This document shows positions 32,807 to 40,989 of a stretch of 64,000 bases of DNA, in pieces (within the stretch, counting starts at the first letter, position 1; each line of letters begins with the position of its first letter). Source of the stretch: Alphaproteobacteria bacterium. GTDB lineage: Bacteria > Pseudomonadota > Alphaproteobacteria > Rs-D84 > CASDRH01. A model generated the notes under the pieces. That model was not told the origin of the DNA. It made no database searches and saw nothing but the letters and a program-made list of their open reading frames with translations. The translations under genes and the position numbers were made by a program. The stretch covers positions 1-64,000 of the forward strand of contig JAOASE010000012.1 in assembly GCA_025210155.1 (NCBI GenBank), in the 5' to 3' direction.

Positions 32807-34123
32807 CTATTGAAGTAATGGAGACCATGATGGGTCAGATGCTTCAGTAGGTGTGTAAAGTTCTCTCTCGTTATAACCTGTAATGTCTATAGAATAAACT
32901 CTAGTTTCATCAGTGTTTCCGATTAATTCTTGTTTGTAATATATAAGCCTTCTTCCATTTGGAGACCAAGATGGAGATTCTAAATTAAATGCTTTTGTTA
33001 AAAGTCTTTCTCCAGATCCATCTGTATACATAACTCCTAAATAGAATTCACCTCTTAATATTTTTATGAATGCGATGTAATCACCTCTTGGTGACCACAT
33101 AGGATCTCCATATCTACCTTCTCCGAAGCTGATTCTCCTTGCATTAGATCCGTCTCTATCCATTGTGTATATTTGAGGCCTTCCACTTCTGTCAGAAACG
33201 AATGCCACTTGTTCTCCATCAGGGGAGAAGCTTGGAGATGTATCTATTCCAGAATTTCTTGTAAGTCTTTCTAATTCTCTTGTCATTAAATCCATTTCGT
33301 AAATGTCTGTATTTCCTTTTCTTGCTATACTCATAATTAATTGGTTCCCGTCAGGAGAGAAGACAGGTGCAAATGACATTCCTGGGAAATTTCCAATTAT
33401 AGATTGTTGACCTGTTTCTAGATTGAAAAGGTAAACTTGTGGTTTGTTGTTGAAGAAAGTCATATAAGTTATTTCTTGTGATGCAGGTGAGAAGTTCGGA
33501 GTGAATACAGGAACTCTTCCGCTAGTAAGGTATTTTAAATTTGCACCGTCTTGATCTATGATTGCCATTCTTCTTTTTTTATTTAGTGCAGATCCAGTTT
33601 CTGAAATGTAAACAATTCTTGTGTCAAAGTAACCTTCTTCTCCAGTCATTCTTTTGTAAATTAAATCGGCTATTATGTGAGAAATTCTTCTCCAGTTATC
33701 TTTTGTTGTTTTTAGAGATTGTCCTTCTAATCTTTGTTGAGATGCTATATCCCAAAGGTGAAAATTAACTTTTATTTTATTTCCGCTATCTTCAGTAACG
33801 CTTCCTTTGATAAGAGCTTTTACATTTATAACATCCCAATCATTGAAAGTTGGAGCGTCATCTGTGTTGTCTTCATCGTTTATAAATTGTTTTTTATCAA
33901 CAGGTAAAAATAATCCAGAAGACTTTAAATCATTGGAAATTACTTTTGCTATTTTTTGACCTATTGTTTTAAGTTCTTTATCTTGTCCTTTTAAATCAGG
34001 TATTGCTATTTGAATAGGTTCAAATTTACCTTCTGTGATATCTATTTTTAGTGCGGCAAAACTTTTACTTGGTAAAATGCTTATAATACTTGCCAGAAAT
34101 ATATTTCTAAATATTTTTTTCAT
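32807..34123 (-). CDS. tolB: Tol-Pal system beta-propeller protein TolB
   Basis: 438 residues from ATG 34123, chosen because GAAGGAA precedes it and a signal peptide follows ([23 protein letters not shown]). The N-terminal domain has FEPIQIAIP and [11 protein letters not shown]. The C-terminal propeller carries repeated Asp-box-like blades such as [41 protein letters not shown] and [11 protein letters not shown]. Periplasmic partner of Pal in outer-membrane constriction at division. The usual neighbours tolQRA, pal and cpoB are absent here, so the tol locus is split in this genome. Confidence 0.95.
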   Translation of the reverse strand: MKKIFRNIFLASIISILPSKSFAALKIDITEGKFEPIQIAIPDLKGQDKELKTIGQKIAKVISNDLKSSGLFLPVDKKQFINDEDNTDDAPTFNDWDVINVKALIKGSVTEDSGNKIKVNFHLWDIASQQRLEGQSLKTTKDNWRRISHIIADLIYKRMTGEEGYFDTRIVYISETGSALNKKRRMAIIDQDGANLKYLTSGRVPVFTPNFSPASQEITYMTFFNNKPQVYLFNLETGQQSIIGNFPGMSFAPVFSPDGNQLIMSIARKGNTDIYEMDLMTRELERLTRNSGIDTSPSFSPDGEQVAFVSDRSGRPQIYTMDRDGSNARRISFGEGRYGDPMWSPRGDYIAFIKILRGEFYLGVMYTDGSGERLLTKAFNLESPSWSPNGRRLIYYKQELIGNTDETRVYSIDITGYNERELYTPTEASDPSWSPLLQ

Positions 34124-34199
34124 ACTTATTCCTTCTTTTTTTGATAGTAATATTATGCAATTTACCGTTATTATTTTCAAGTGTTTTTTCAAAGAAAAA

Positions 34200-34226
34200 C
34201 CTCCATTTATATAGGAGGCTTTTTTG
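34200..34226. terminator. Terminator after ndk
   Basis: CCTCC (34200-34204) / GGAGG (34214-34218), AT-rich loop, with A/T runs on either side. Placed to end ndk on the minus strand, upstream of tolB. Confidence 0.75.
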
Positions 34227-34248
34227 TAATATTAATATGATTCGACTG

Positions 34249-34779
34249 TTAATTGAACCAAAGATTGATTTCATGTTCAGCTTCTTCTTTATTTCCAGAT
34301 GCGTGAACAAGGTTTTTTATAGCTCTTAATTCTTTGTTTGCAAGGTCAGGGCTGTCTGAAGAAAATCTTCCTCTAATGCTTCCAGCATCTGCGTCACAAG
34401 GGATTGTGAATCCAACAATGTGTCTAACGTTTTTGATGGCATTATTACCTTCTAAAACCATAGCAACTACTTTAGATGACATCATATAATCTACAAGCCA
34501 TTTTTTCACTTGCTTTCCAATTTCTGCAGGATTTTCTGTTCCTAGATCTGACATGATATCAAAGCCTAATTCTTTATATGAATTTAATGTTTTTTCTCCA
34601 AGTCCATTAATCCATTCAGGTGTTGATTGATAATGGTTATCTAGAAGTTCTTCATTCGCTTGAACCATTTTGATGTCTGCAACTCTTATTTGAGCTCTTT
34701 CAAATGTTGCGATAATTTCTCCGATTAAATTTCTTTCAACTCCGTCTGGTTTTACTAGTACTAGTGTTTTCTCTATCAT
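34249..34779 (-). CDS. ndk: Nucleoside diphosphate kinase, long form
   Basis: 176 residues. N-terminal KTLVLVKPDGVERNLIGEII and the active-site region with His159 in NLVHASGN, plus RHIVGFT and SIRGRFSSDSPD. It transfers phosphate from ATP to NDPs through a phosphohistidine. The common bacterial enzyme is about 140 residues; here about 35 extra residues lie between roughly 50 and 88 (STPEWINGLGEKTLNSYKEL and beyond), as in the longer NDPK subgroup. The usual NxxHxSD ends in Gly-Asn instead of Asp-Ser. Single gene with its own terminator. Confidence 0.9.
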   Translation of the reverse strand: MIEKTLVLVKPDGVERNLIGEIIATFERAQIRVADIKMVQANEELLDNHYQSTPEWINGLGEKTLNSYKELGFDIMSDLGTENPAEIGKQVKKWLVDYMMSSKVVAMVLEGNNAIKNVRHIVGFTIPCDADAGSIRGRFSSDSPDLANKELRAIKNLVHASGNKEEAEHEINLWFN

Positions 34780-34793
34780 GATGATTCCTTTCT

Positions 34794-34909
34794 AAATCTT
34801 TTGCACGAGCTAATCGTAATAAATAATTTTTATTTAAAGCGATCGAGTATTACTTATACACGATACTTTATCTAAAAATCATTTTTACTTCTATTCGCAC
34901 AAAATCTTT
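34794..34909. repeat. Palindromic intergenic repeat, copy 4 (ndk-holB)
   Basis: Outer arms CTTTTGCACGA / TCGCACAAAA, middle arms around AATAATTTTTATTTAAAG and CTTTATCTAAAAATCATT, inner arms ATCGAGTAT / ATACACGAT, core GTATTACTTATACAC (34847-34861, one base from the family form). It lies between divergent genes, so it is in the 5' region of both. Confidence 0.85.
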
Positions 34910-35002
34910 GAAAGATATAAGTGCGATGCCTGTGATAATTTCTTTGTTATATTATATCATTTTGGATTTGTTTTTCATAGGAGAAAATGTTTTTTTATTA
35001 TC

Positions 35003-35031
35003 TTGAAAGATTGTTTTTTACTATATATAAT
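35003..35031 (+). promoter_or_regulatory. holB-tatD promoter
   Basis: -35 TTGAAA (35003-35008), 17-base spacer, -10 TATAAT (35026-35031). Confidence 0.65.
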
Positions 35032-35055
35032 AAGTAAAATTATTAAGGTGTTTTA

Positions 35056-36069
35056 ATGGCAAATATTAATTCTAGAAATAATCCAAATTTATTAGGGCAT
35101 TCAAAAAATGAAGAGCTTTTTTTGAAGTTATTTAATAGTGGGAGAATGCCTCATTCTATAATTTTATCCGGTCAAAAAGGTGTTGGTAAAGAGACTTTTG
35201 CTTTTAGGGTTGCTAGATTTCTTTTTGCTTCTCAAAATAATTGGGTTAAAGATTTTTCAACAATGAGTTTGGAGGAGGGTAACCCTGTTTTTGAAAAGAT
35301 GGAAGTTGGTGGTTTTACTGATTTAAAGCTTGTGGAAAGAGAAGTTAATGCAAAAACTGGTAAGAGAGCTAATGTTATAAAGGTTGAGCAGGTTAGAGAA
35401 ATTGTAGAATTTTTTCAAACATCATCTTCAGAAGGTGGTTGGAGAGTTGTTATTATAGATGAAATGGAAGCAATGAATCAGAATGCGGCAAATGCTTTGT
35501 TGAAAACGTTGGAAGAGCCGCCTGTTAAAACTTTGTTCTTATTAGTATGTAATAATATTGATGCAGTTATGGATACTATTAAGTCTCGTTGTAGAATTAT
35601 GAATTTTTCTGATTTGGATGATGATATTGTTTTTGATGTTGTTAAACAGTTAAAGCCATTGATTGATGATGAAAGTATTAGAGATTCTATTTATTTTAAT
35701 AAGGGATCTGTTGGAAAAGCCATTGAATTTATAGAGTGTGGTGGTATTGAAATTTTAGAAGAGATGAAGTCTATTTTTTCTGCGTTATCTATTGGGAGAA
35801 GAGATTCTTTAATTTCTTTTGCTGGTAAAGTTGCTAGAAAAGCTGATGATTTTGATGTTTTTAAAAATTTATACTTTGCATTGCTCTACGATCTTATTAG
35901 ATTTGGTGAAAGCAAGAAATTTACATTGAGTGTTTCTTGTGAATTAGAAAATGTTTTTGAATTAAAAGATAGATTTGAGAAGTTTTTTGTTTTAGAAAAG
36001 TCAGTTAACTTGGAAGCTCAGTCTATTATTATTATGGCTCTTGAGGAGGTTTTTGATGTTTGTAGATAG
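35056..36069 (+). CDS. holB: DNA polymerase III subunit delta'
   Basis: 337 residues. The clamp-loader AAA+ domain starts PNLLGHSKNEELFLKLFNSG then MPHSIILSGQKGVGKETFA (Walker A), VIIDEMEAMNQNAANALLKT (Walker B and sensor region) and LEEPP, SRC-type KSRCRIMNF. Delta' opens and loads the beta clamp together with tau and delta. Length is typical. No zinc-binding CxxC cluster is seen in the first domain. It overlaps tatD by 14 bases; tmk, often adjacent, is absent. Confidence 0.9.
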   Translation: MANINSRNNPNLLGHSKNEELFLKLFNSGRMPHSIILSGQKGVGKETFAFRVARFLFASQNNWVKDFSTMSLEEGNPVFEKMEVGGFTDLKLVEREVNAKTGKRANVIKVEQVREIVEFFQTSSSEGGWRVVIIDEMEAMNQNAANALLKTLEEPPVKTLFLLVCNNIDAVMDTIKSRCRIMNFSDLDDDIVFDVVKQLKPLIDDESIRDSIYFNKGSVGKAIEFIECGGIEILEEMKSIFSALSIGRRDSLISFAGKVARKADDFDVFKNLYFALLYDLIRFGESKKFTLSVSCELENVFELKDRFEKFFVLEKSVNLEAQSIIIMALEEVFDVCR

Positions 36070-36865
36070 TCATTTTCATTTTTTTACTGAGAGTGAAGAG
36101 GATAAATATGAAACTATAGGTAAAGATAATAGGCAGATTGTTGAAGATGCTTTAGAGGCTGGAGTTTCTAAAATGTTAGCAGTTTCTGCTTCTTATGATG
36201 ATTGGAAAACTATTAGACATTTTATAGAAGGTTTTAAAGGTAAAGTTTTTGGTAGTTTTGGTTTTCATCCTCATGAAGCTTCTGAAATTGATTTCGATTC
36301 TGAAGAAATGCAGTTAGAGAATTTGATTAAGCATTTTGAGATGTTGGGCGATGGTTTTGTTGCTATTGGGGAGTGTGGTTTAGATTATGCTTTTCCTGAT
36401 ACTGATAAAGAGGCTCAAAAAAGGTTGTTTGACTTGCAAGTTGAGATGGCTTTGAGATTGAAAAAGCCTTTGATTATTCATACTAGAGAGGCTGATGAAG
36501 ATGTTTATCCTATTTTAAAGAAGTTTGCTGAAAAAGGTGGTATGGCAGTGATTCACTGTTGGACTGGTGATGAGGAGTATGTTAAAAAGTATTTGGATTT
36601 AGGATTTTATGTTTCTTGTTCTGGGATAACTACGTTTAAGAAATCTTTGGATTTGCAAAATCAATTTAAAAATATAGTTCCTATGGATAGGTTGTTGGTT
36701 GAGACTGACGCTCCTTATTTGGCTCCTGTTCCTGTTAGAGGAAAGGTTAACGTTCCTTTTAATGTTAAGTATGTTGCTGAGTTTGTGGCTAATATGAAGG
36801 AAATTGGTCAGGAAGAATTCAACAAACAGGTTGAAAATAACTTTAATAATTTGTTTTTGAAATAA
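36056..36865 (+). CDS. tatD: TatD-family metal-dependent deoxyribonuclease
   Basis: 269 residues from ATG 36056, which has GAGGAGG (36043-36049) upstream; an in-frame ATG at 36041 precedes the RBS. TIM-barrel hydrolase with DSHFHFF (metal HxH), FGFHPHE, AIGECGLDY, PLIIHTREA, AVIHCWTGD and LVETDAPYLAP. TatD/YcfH proteins are 3'-5' DNases linked to DNA repair and fragmentation. The holB-tatD order is widely conserved. Confidence 0.92.
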   Translation: MFVDSHFHFFTESEEDKYETIGKDNRQIVEDALEAGVSKMLAVSASYDDWKTIRHFIEGFKGKVFGSFGFHPHEASEIDFDSEEMQLENLIKHFEMLGDGFVAIGECGLDYAFPDTDKEAQKRLFDLQVEMALRLKKPLIIHTREADEDVYPILKKFAEKGGMAVIHCWTGDEEYVKKYLDLGFYVSCSGITTFKKSLDLQNQFKNIVPMDRLLVETDAPYLAPVPVRGKVNVPFNVKYVAEFVANMKEIGQEEFNKQVENNFNNLFLK

Positions 36866-36888
36866 AAAAGAGCCGAAATGGCTCTTTT
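36866..36888. terminator. Bidirectional terminator between tatD and mraZ
   Basis: AAAAGAGCC (36866-36874) / GGCTCTTTT (36880-36888). Confidence 0.85.
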
Positions 36889-36890
36889 GT

Positions 36891-37343
36891 TTAGTCTTCT
36901 TTCCTTCTTTTTAGGGTTGGGCGATTCTCTTTTGCTTTTATCAATGCCTCATTTTGAGCTTTAGCAAATTTTTCTTTATCCCATATTTGAAATGTTTTTC
37001 CTCGTCCAACGAAGCAGGCTTCTCCTTTGATGCCAGCAAATTCTACTAAGTCAGCAGGAATAACTACTCTGCCAACGCTGTCAAATTGAAGTTGTCTTGA
37101 ATCTGCGAATATTAATGATGATAGTTCATCTTGTTCTTCTGAAAATGTGTCTAGGTTGTCTACGGCATTAGATAAATCTTCCATTCTAGAAATTGAACAA
37201 CCTTCTATGCAGTCATTTGTGAACGACTTATATAATATGATTCCTTGGAAGTTTTCTTTAGATATAGCGGAGCGAAAAGTAGCAGGAACAGATACTCTTC
37301 CTGTTTTATCTATTTTGTTTATGAATGTAGATAAAAAAATCAT
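36891..37343 (-). CDS. mraZ: Transcriptional regulator MraZ
   Basis: 150 residues with two SpoVT/AbrB-like halves: FINKIDKTGRVSVPATFR in the first and LQFDSVGRVVIPADLVEFAG in the second, then VGRGKTFQIWDKEKF. MraZ is normally the first gene of the dcw division and cell-wall cluster and represses it. Here no rsmH, ftsL or mur genes follow; the gene ends against tatD. Either it acts from a distance or the cluster has been broken up. RBS AAGGAAATG on the minus strand. Confidence 0.92.
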   Translation of the reverse strand: MIFLSTFINKIDKTGRVSVPATFRSAISKENFQGIILYKSFTNDCIEGCSISRMEDLSNAVDNLDTFSEEQDELSSLIFADSRQLQFDSVGRVVIPADLVEFAGIKGEACFVGRGKTFQIWDKEKFAKAQNEALIKAKENRPTLKRRKED

Positions 37344-37520
37344 ATTTCATTTCCTTTATATAAAGACTTTTAAAACAATTTTCGAATCGTTTTTTGTCTT
37401 TATAATTTATTTTTAGCATAACATTTTTTGACAGTCAATGACAAAATGATGTTATCTTTTGCCAAAAGTATAGTTATTACAGTGTTTTAAAATACAGATT
37501 AATAAAAAAAATTTTTTTAC

Positions 37521-37549
37521 TTGACTTTTGTCTAAAATCTTTCTTAGAT
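37521..37549 (+). promoter_or_regulatory. Promoter of the 37601 gene
   Basis: -35 TTGACT (37521-37526), 17-base spacer, -10 TTAGAT (37544-37549). The rest of the 257-base gap back to mraZ is AT-rich with no gene seen. Confidence 0.6.
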
Positions 37550-37600
37550 AGAACTATACAAGGTTGATGTGGATCTTGTATAAAATAGAGGGAGTGTGTT

Positions 37601-37915
37601 ATGTCAAATAATTCTAAAAGTGCTGTTATCAAAAATTTGTTGGACGTCTCTTTAAGTGGAGTTTTTTGGGTTGATGCTCAAGGGAGTGTAGTAACTTTAA
37701 AAGAAGTTGTTGGAAGAAGAGGTTCTTTAGACGGCTTAACAATTGAAGAACTACAAGGCGCGTTTACAGCTTTACAGATTAAACATCAAGATTTCTCAAA
37801 ATCATTCGAAGAAAAAAGTGAACTTTTAGCTGAAGTTAAAAAAATGGTATTTGCTTCTGTTAAAAATATGGTTGCTGTTCTTGAAGAAGGTCAAAGAAGA
37901 GAAAATATAGTTTAA
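37601..37915 (+). CDS. Small protein of unknown function
   Basis: 104 residues, cytoplasmic by composition. No signal, membrane helix or cysteine. N-terminal half has strand-like VFWVDAQGSVVTLKEVVGRRG; C-terminal half is helical with charged residues (KHQDFSKSFEEKSELLAEVK). Strong promoter, RBS GGGAG, and a terminator after a structured 3' region, so it is a stand-alone, probably well expressed gene. No family recognised. Confidence 0.7.
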   Translation: MSNNSKSAVIKNLLDVSLSGVFWVDAQGSVVTLKEVVGRRGSLDGLTIEELQGAFTALQIKHQDFSKSFEEKSELLAEVKKMVFASVKNMVAVLEEGQRRENIV

Positions 37916-37999
37916 TCTATTTTTATTTATGGGATCCCGATGTATATACTTTTATATACTGCTGGTTTAACCCCTCTAAAAAATGGTCGAAATATTTAG
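37916..37999 (+). other. Structured 3' region after the 37601 gene
   Basis: Contains a hairpin GTATATA-CTTT-TATATAC near 37941-37958 inside a longer possible pairing of GGG (from 37931) with CCC before the terminator. It could be a 3' UTR structure or a small RNA. Confidence 0.35.
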
Positions 38000-38024
38000 A
38001 GCCTCCTTTTTGGGGCTTTTTTTT
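38000..38024 (+). terminator. Rho-independent terminator after the 37601 gene
   Basis: AGCCTC (38000-38005) pairs with GGGGCT (38012-38017) using one G-U pair, followed by eight T. Confidence 0.85.
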
Positions 38025-38030
38025 ATTTTC

Positions 38031-38059
38031 TTGAGTTTTTTCAGGTTTGATTCTATAAT
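38031..38059 (+). promoter_or_regulatory. Promoter of ABC exporter gene
   Basis: -35 TTGAGT (38031-38036), 17-base spacer, -10 TATAAT (38054-38059). Confidence 0.65.
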
Positions 38060-38089
38060 TCCTTGAACAAATTATTATAAGGAATGTTT

Positions 38090-39883
38090 ATGTTTGGAAA
38101 GAAAAAGAAAAGAAAAGCTCTTTCTGCTGAAGAAAAAAGCGGATTAATGAAAAGAGTTTATAAAGATTATGGAAAACCTAATTTGAAAGGTTTTGTTTTT
38201 GCCTCATTGATACTTTTATCGGGTTCTTTGATGGAAGCTTATGCTATATCTTTATTGAAGAATATTTTTGACGAAGGGTTTTTGAAAAGTAATATGGATG
38301 TTTTGTATTTCATATCATTTCAAATAACAGCTCTTTATGTGTTTAAGTCTATTATTAATTATTTTGGAGGTCTTTTAATTGCGAAGATATCTTTGGATGC
38401 CGTAAATTCTTTGAGAAAAAGAGTTTGGGCTCATTTATCTAATTTAGATATGTCGTTTTTTGATAAGAATAATTCTTCTATATTTATTACAAGGATTACC
38501 AGTGATTGTAGTGCTATTATTAATATAATAACTTCATCTATAACAACTGTATTTAAGCAAGCTGCAACGGCTTTTGCTATGATTGGTCTTATGGTTTGGT
38601 ATTCATGGAGAATGACTTTGGTTACTTTTGTTTTTATACCTATAGGATTCTTGCTTATTAAGAAAATAGTTGGAAGAACTAAGAAGATTGCAGGTTCTCT
38701 TAAAAAGGAAAGTGAGAAGTTGCTTGGTAGATTAACAGAGTCTCTTCAGGCTATAAAAGTTGTTAAGGCTTATGGTATTGAGAAGACGCAGGCTAAGCAG
38801 GTTATATCTGTTTTGGATGAGCAAAATAGGTTGGCTTATAAATCTGCTAGAGTTTCTAGTAGAGCTACTCCTATAATGGAGTCTTTATCTGGTTTTGCTA
38901 CAGCTGCAATTATAGTTTCAGGTGGTATTTGTATTGCAAAAGGTTATATGACAACAGGTGAGTTTGTTACGTTTTTAACAGCTTGGGTTGCTGCTTATAA
39001 ACCATTAAAAGCAGTTGGTAAATTCTCTGTTAGTATGCAGAATGGATTGGTTTCTGCTGAAAGAGTTTATTCAGTTTTGGATGAAGAACCTCGTATAGTT
39101 GAAGTTAAAAAACCTAAGAAGTTTGCTGGTTTGAAGAGTGATATTTCTTTTGAAGGAGTTGATTTCTCTTATGATGGAAAAAAACAGGTTTTAAATAGTG
39201 TTGATTTGGTTATTCCAAAAGGTAAGACGGTTGCTTTTGTAGGTGCTTCTGGTAGTGGAAAATCTACTATCTTGAGTATGGTTTTAAGATTATATGACCC
39301 TACTAATGGAGCTGTTAAATTTGATGGAGTTGATTTGAAAGAATATTCTATTAATTCTATTAGAAAGCAAATGGCGTTTGTTTCTCAGGATAATTTCTTA
39401 TTTGATGATAGTGTTAAAAATAATATTGCTATTGGTGCTGGAGATCATGATTTTGATAAGGTTTCTTTGAAGAAAGTTAAGGATGCTGCGAAGAGTGCTA
39501 ATGCAGATGAGTTTATTGGCGGTTTTGTTGATGGATATGATTCAGAGGTTGGAGAAGCTGGTGGTAGGCTTTCTGGTGGTCAGAAGCAAAGGCTTTCAAT
39601 CGCTAGGGCTATGGTTAGAAATGCATCGATTCTTCTCTTAGATGAGGCTACTTCGGCATTAGATACTAAGTCGGAAAGAGCTATTCAGGATGCTATAGAA
39701 AAAATGTCTGAGGGTAAGACTGTTTTGGTTGTGGCTCATAGATTATCCACAGTTATGCATGCTGATATTATATATGTTGTGAATGAAGGTCAGATTGTTG
39801 AGTCTGGAGATCATGACAAGTTGCTTAAGAAAGGTGGTTTTTATAAGGCGTTGTATGAAACGCAATTTAAGAAGAAGTCTTAG
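38090..39883 (+). CDS. msbA: ABC exporter, MsbA-type (fused membrane and ATPase domains)
   Basis: 597 residues from ATG 38090 (AAGGA at 38079-38083); ATG 38084 is too close to the RBS. Six membrane helices in res 30-310, then an ATPase domain. This carries ISFEGVDFSYDGKKQVLNSV, Walker A GASGSGKSTI, Q-loop FVSQDNFLFDDSV, signature LSGGQKQRLSIARAM, Walker B ILLLDEATSALD and the switch His in VVAHRLSTV. This half-transporter layout is that of MsbA, the lipid A-core flippase; drug or other lipid exporters look the same. Promoter and terminator make it a single-gene unit. No lpxK is adjacent, so the name is tentative. Confidence 0.8.
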   Translation: MFGKKKKRKALSAEEKSGLMKRVYKDYGKPNLKGFVFASLILLSGSLMEAYAISLLKNIFDEGFLKSNMDVLYFISFQITALYVFKSIINYFGGLLIAKISLDAVNSLRKRVWAHLSNLDMSFFDKNNSSIFITRITSDCSAIINIITSSITTVFKQAATAFAMIGLMVWYSWRMTLVTFVFIPIGFLLIKKIVGRTKKIAGSLKKESEKLLGRLTESLQAIKVVKAYGIEKTQAKQVISVLDEQNRLAYKSARVSSRATPIMESLSGFATAAIIVSGGICIAKGYMTTGEFVTFLTAWVAAYKPLKAVGKFSVSMQNGLVSAERVYSVLDEEPRIVEVKKPKKFAGLKSDISFEGVDFSYDGKKQVLNSVDLVIPKGKTVAFVGASGSGKSTILSMVLRLYDPTNGAVKFDGVDLKEYSINSIRKQMAFVSQDNFLFDDSVKNNIAIGAGDHDFDKVSLKKVKDAAKSANADEFIGGFVDGYDSEVGEAGGRLSGGQKQRLSIARAMVRNASILLLDEATSALDTKSERAIQDAIEKMSEGKTVLVVAHRLSTVMHADIIYVVNEGQIVESGDHDKLLKKGGFYKALYETQFKKKS

Positions 39884-39896
39884 TAATTAAAAAGAA

Positions 39897-39932
39897 AAAG
39901 AGCTTGTGATTAAATCACAGGCTCTTTTTTAA
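39897..39932. terminator. Terminator after ABC exporter
   Basis: AAGAGC-T-TGTGA pairs with TCACA-G-GCTCTT across a short loop, followed by a T run. It may also serve the minus-strand gene that ends at 39948. Confidence 0.85.
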
Positions 39933-39947
39933 TGGTTTTAAATGTTT

Positions 39948-40334
39948 TTATGAGGCAATGAGTATTATTTCCTCGTTGCCACTTTTGATTTCTAAATTTT
40001 TTCCTTCGGCTTCTGCGATAAATATTTTCCCATTCAACTTTATAAAAAAGTTTTTGGGACATAAGTTTCTTTTAGTTCTCCAGTGTGAGCTACCTATCAC
40101 TTTTCCGTTTTGTTCGTGGGAAATTGATTTTAGTTCTTTTACTTTTGCTGTTTTACATTCACAAATGCATAGAATTCGGTTTTCTTCTATTCCTGTTATA
40201 AAAAAATCTAGGACTTTTTTATCTTCGCTTTTTGAAAATTTTACCATTAATTCTGTTATGGCTTCATTTGAAACTTGTGAGAATTTTACAGGTGACTCGT
40301 TTTCGTTGCCGCTGATTTCGATTTGACTATTCAT
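39948..40334 (-). CDS. Hypothetical protein
   Basis: 128 residues, no signal or membrane segment. The middle has VLDFFITGIEENRILCICEC and HWRTKRNLCPKNFF; the C-terminus is strand-rich (FIKLNGKIFIAEAEGKNLEI). Four cysteines. No family recognised. RBS is weak. The ORF ends next to the exporter terminator and has an AT-rich upstream region, consistent with a real gene. Confidence 0.55.
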   Translation of the reverse strand: MNSQIEISGNENESPVKFSQVSNEAITELMVKFSKSEDKKVLDFFITGIEENRILCICECKTAKVKELKSISHEQNGKVIGSSHWRTKRNLCPKNFFIKLNGKIFIAEAEGKNLEIKSGNEEIILIAS

Positions 40335-40552
40335 ATTAGGTCTAAAATTATGGGTTGATACCCGGTTTAACGAATTAATTAGTATATTTTTTATAGCTAT
40401 ATTTGTGTTAAGTCAATAAAAAAAAAGATTTTTTTCTCTTTTTTGCAACTTTTTGTTGCCTAATTTCACGCCTTCTAAATTGTTTTTTGTGAGGTTGAAA
40501 TAATTTGTTTTGAAGGTGATAATTTATATTGCTTTTATGTCCTTCTTTTTGC
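40335..40552. other. AT-rich intergenic region without gene
   Basis: 218 bases between the divergent hypothetical gene and the tRNA-Trp promoter. It contains A and T runs and one GCAACTTTTTGTTGC hairpin (about 40445-40459). No ORF or RNA family recognised. Confidence 0.5.
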
Positions 40553-40581
40553 TTGACTTTTGGCTTTTTGAGTTGTAATAT
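40553..40581 (+). promoter_or_regulatory. Promoter of the tRNA-Trp-secE-nusG operon
   Basis: -35 TTGACT (40553-40558), 17-base spacer, -10 TAATAT (40576-40581). Confidence 0.75.
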
Positions 40582-40587
40582 GCGTTA

Positions 40588-40693
40588 ACTAATTAGTTTT
40601 AAATAGAAATTTCGACGGGTATTATTTGCTATGTTTATGGCTGTATTCTAATATAAAAACCGTTGAAGCCCATCGAAGTTGTCTGTTTATGAT
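40588..40693 (+). promoter_or_regulatory. Leader before tRNA-Trp with two competing pairings
   Basis: TTCGACGG (40611-40618) can pair fully, with one G-U, to CCGTTGAA (40660-40667). The same strand, as TTCGACGGG, can instead pair to CCCATCGAA (40669-40677) with one mismatch. Two mutually exclusive stems precede the tRNA. It may guide 5' processing of the tRNA or be an antitermination-type leader. Confidence 0.4.
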
Positions 40694-40769
40694 AGGGGTA
40701 TAGCTCAGTTGGTAGAGCATTGGTCTCCAAAACCAAGTGTCGAGGGTTCGAATCCTTCTGCCCCTGCCA
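40694..40769 (+). tRNA. tRNA-Trp (anticodon CCA)
   Basis: 76 nt with encoded CCA. Acceptor AGGGGTA / TGCCCCT, D-loop AGCTCAGTTGGTAGAGC, anticodon CCA at 40727-40729, T-arm GAGGGTTCGAATCCTTC, discriminator G. It lies directly upstream of secE, a conserved alphaproteobacterial order. Confidence 0.97.
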
Positions 40770-40795
40770 AATTAACTTTAAGATATAGGTGAAGC

Positions 40796-40972
40796 ATGAA
40801 AGTTAAGCAATTTTCAAGAGAAGTTAGAGATGAATTAAATAAAGTGACGTGGCCTGAAAGAAAGGTTGCTGTGCAAACTACTATTATGGTGGTTATTCTT
40901 ACTATTTTAATAGCTTTGTTTTTCTTGGCTGTCGATAGCTTTTTAGCTTTTCTTGTTAACATAATTTTTTAA
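40796..40972 (+). CDS. secE: Preprotein translocase subunit SecE
   Basis: 58 residues, a single-span SecE. N-terminal amphipathic KQFSREVRDELNKVTWPERK with the conserved WP motif, then one membrane helix (TTIMVVILTILIALFFLAV). It stabilises SecY in the SecYEG channel. RBS AGGTGAAG lies at 40787-40794. It stands between tRNA-Trp and nusG as in most proteobacteria. Confidence 0.95.
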   Translation: MKVKQFSREVRDELNKVTWPERKVAVQTTIMVVILTILIALFFLAVDSFLAFLVNIIF

Positions 40973-40989
40973 TAGAATAAGGGTGGATC

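Noticed and set aside
34107-34310. 67-codon minus frame between ndk and tolB
   Set aside because: Crosses the ndk terminator and the ndk 3' end in another frame; an upstream extension of tolB here is likewise rejected in favour of ATG 34123.
40705-40962. 85-codon minus-strand frame over tRNA-Trp and secE
   Set aside because: The end (AEGFEPSTLGFGDQ) is the familiar false translation of an antisense tRNA; the real genes are on the + strand.
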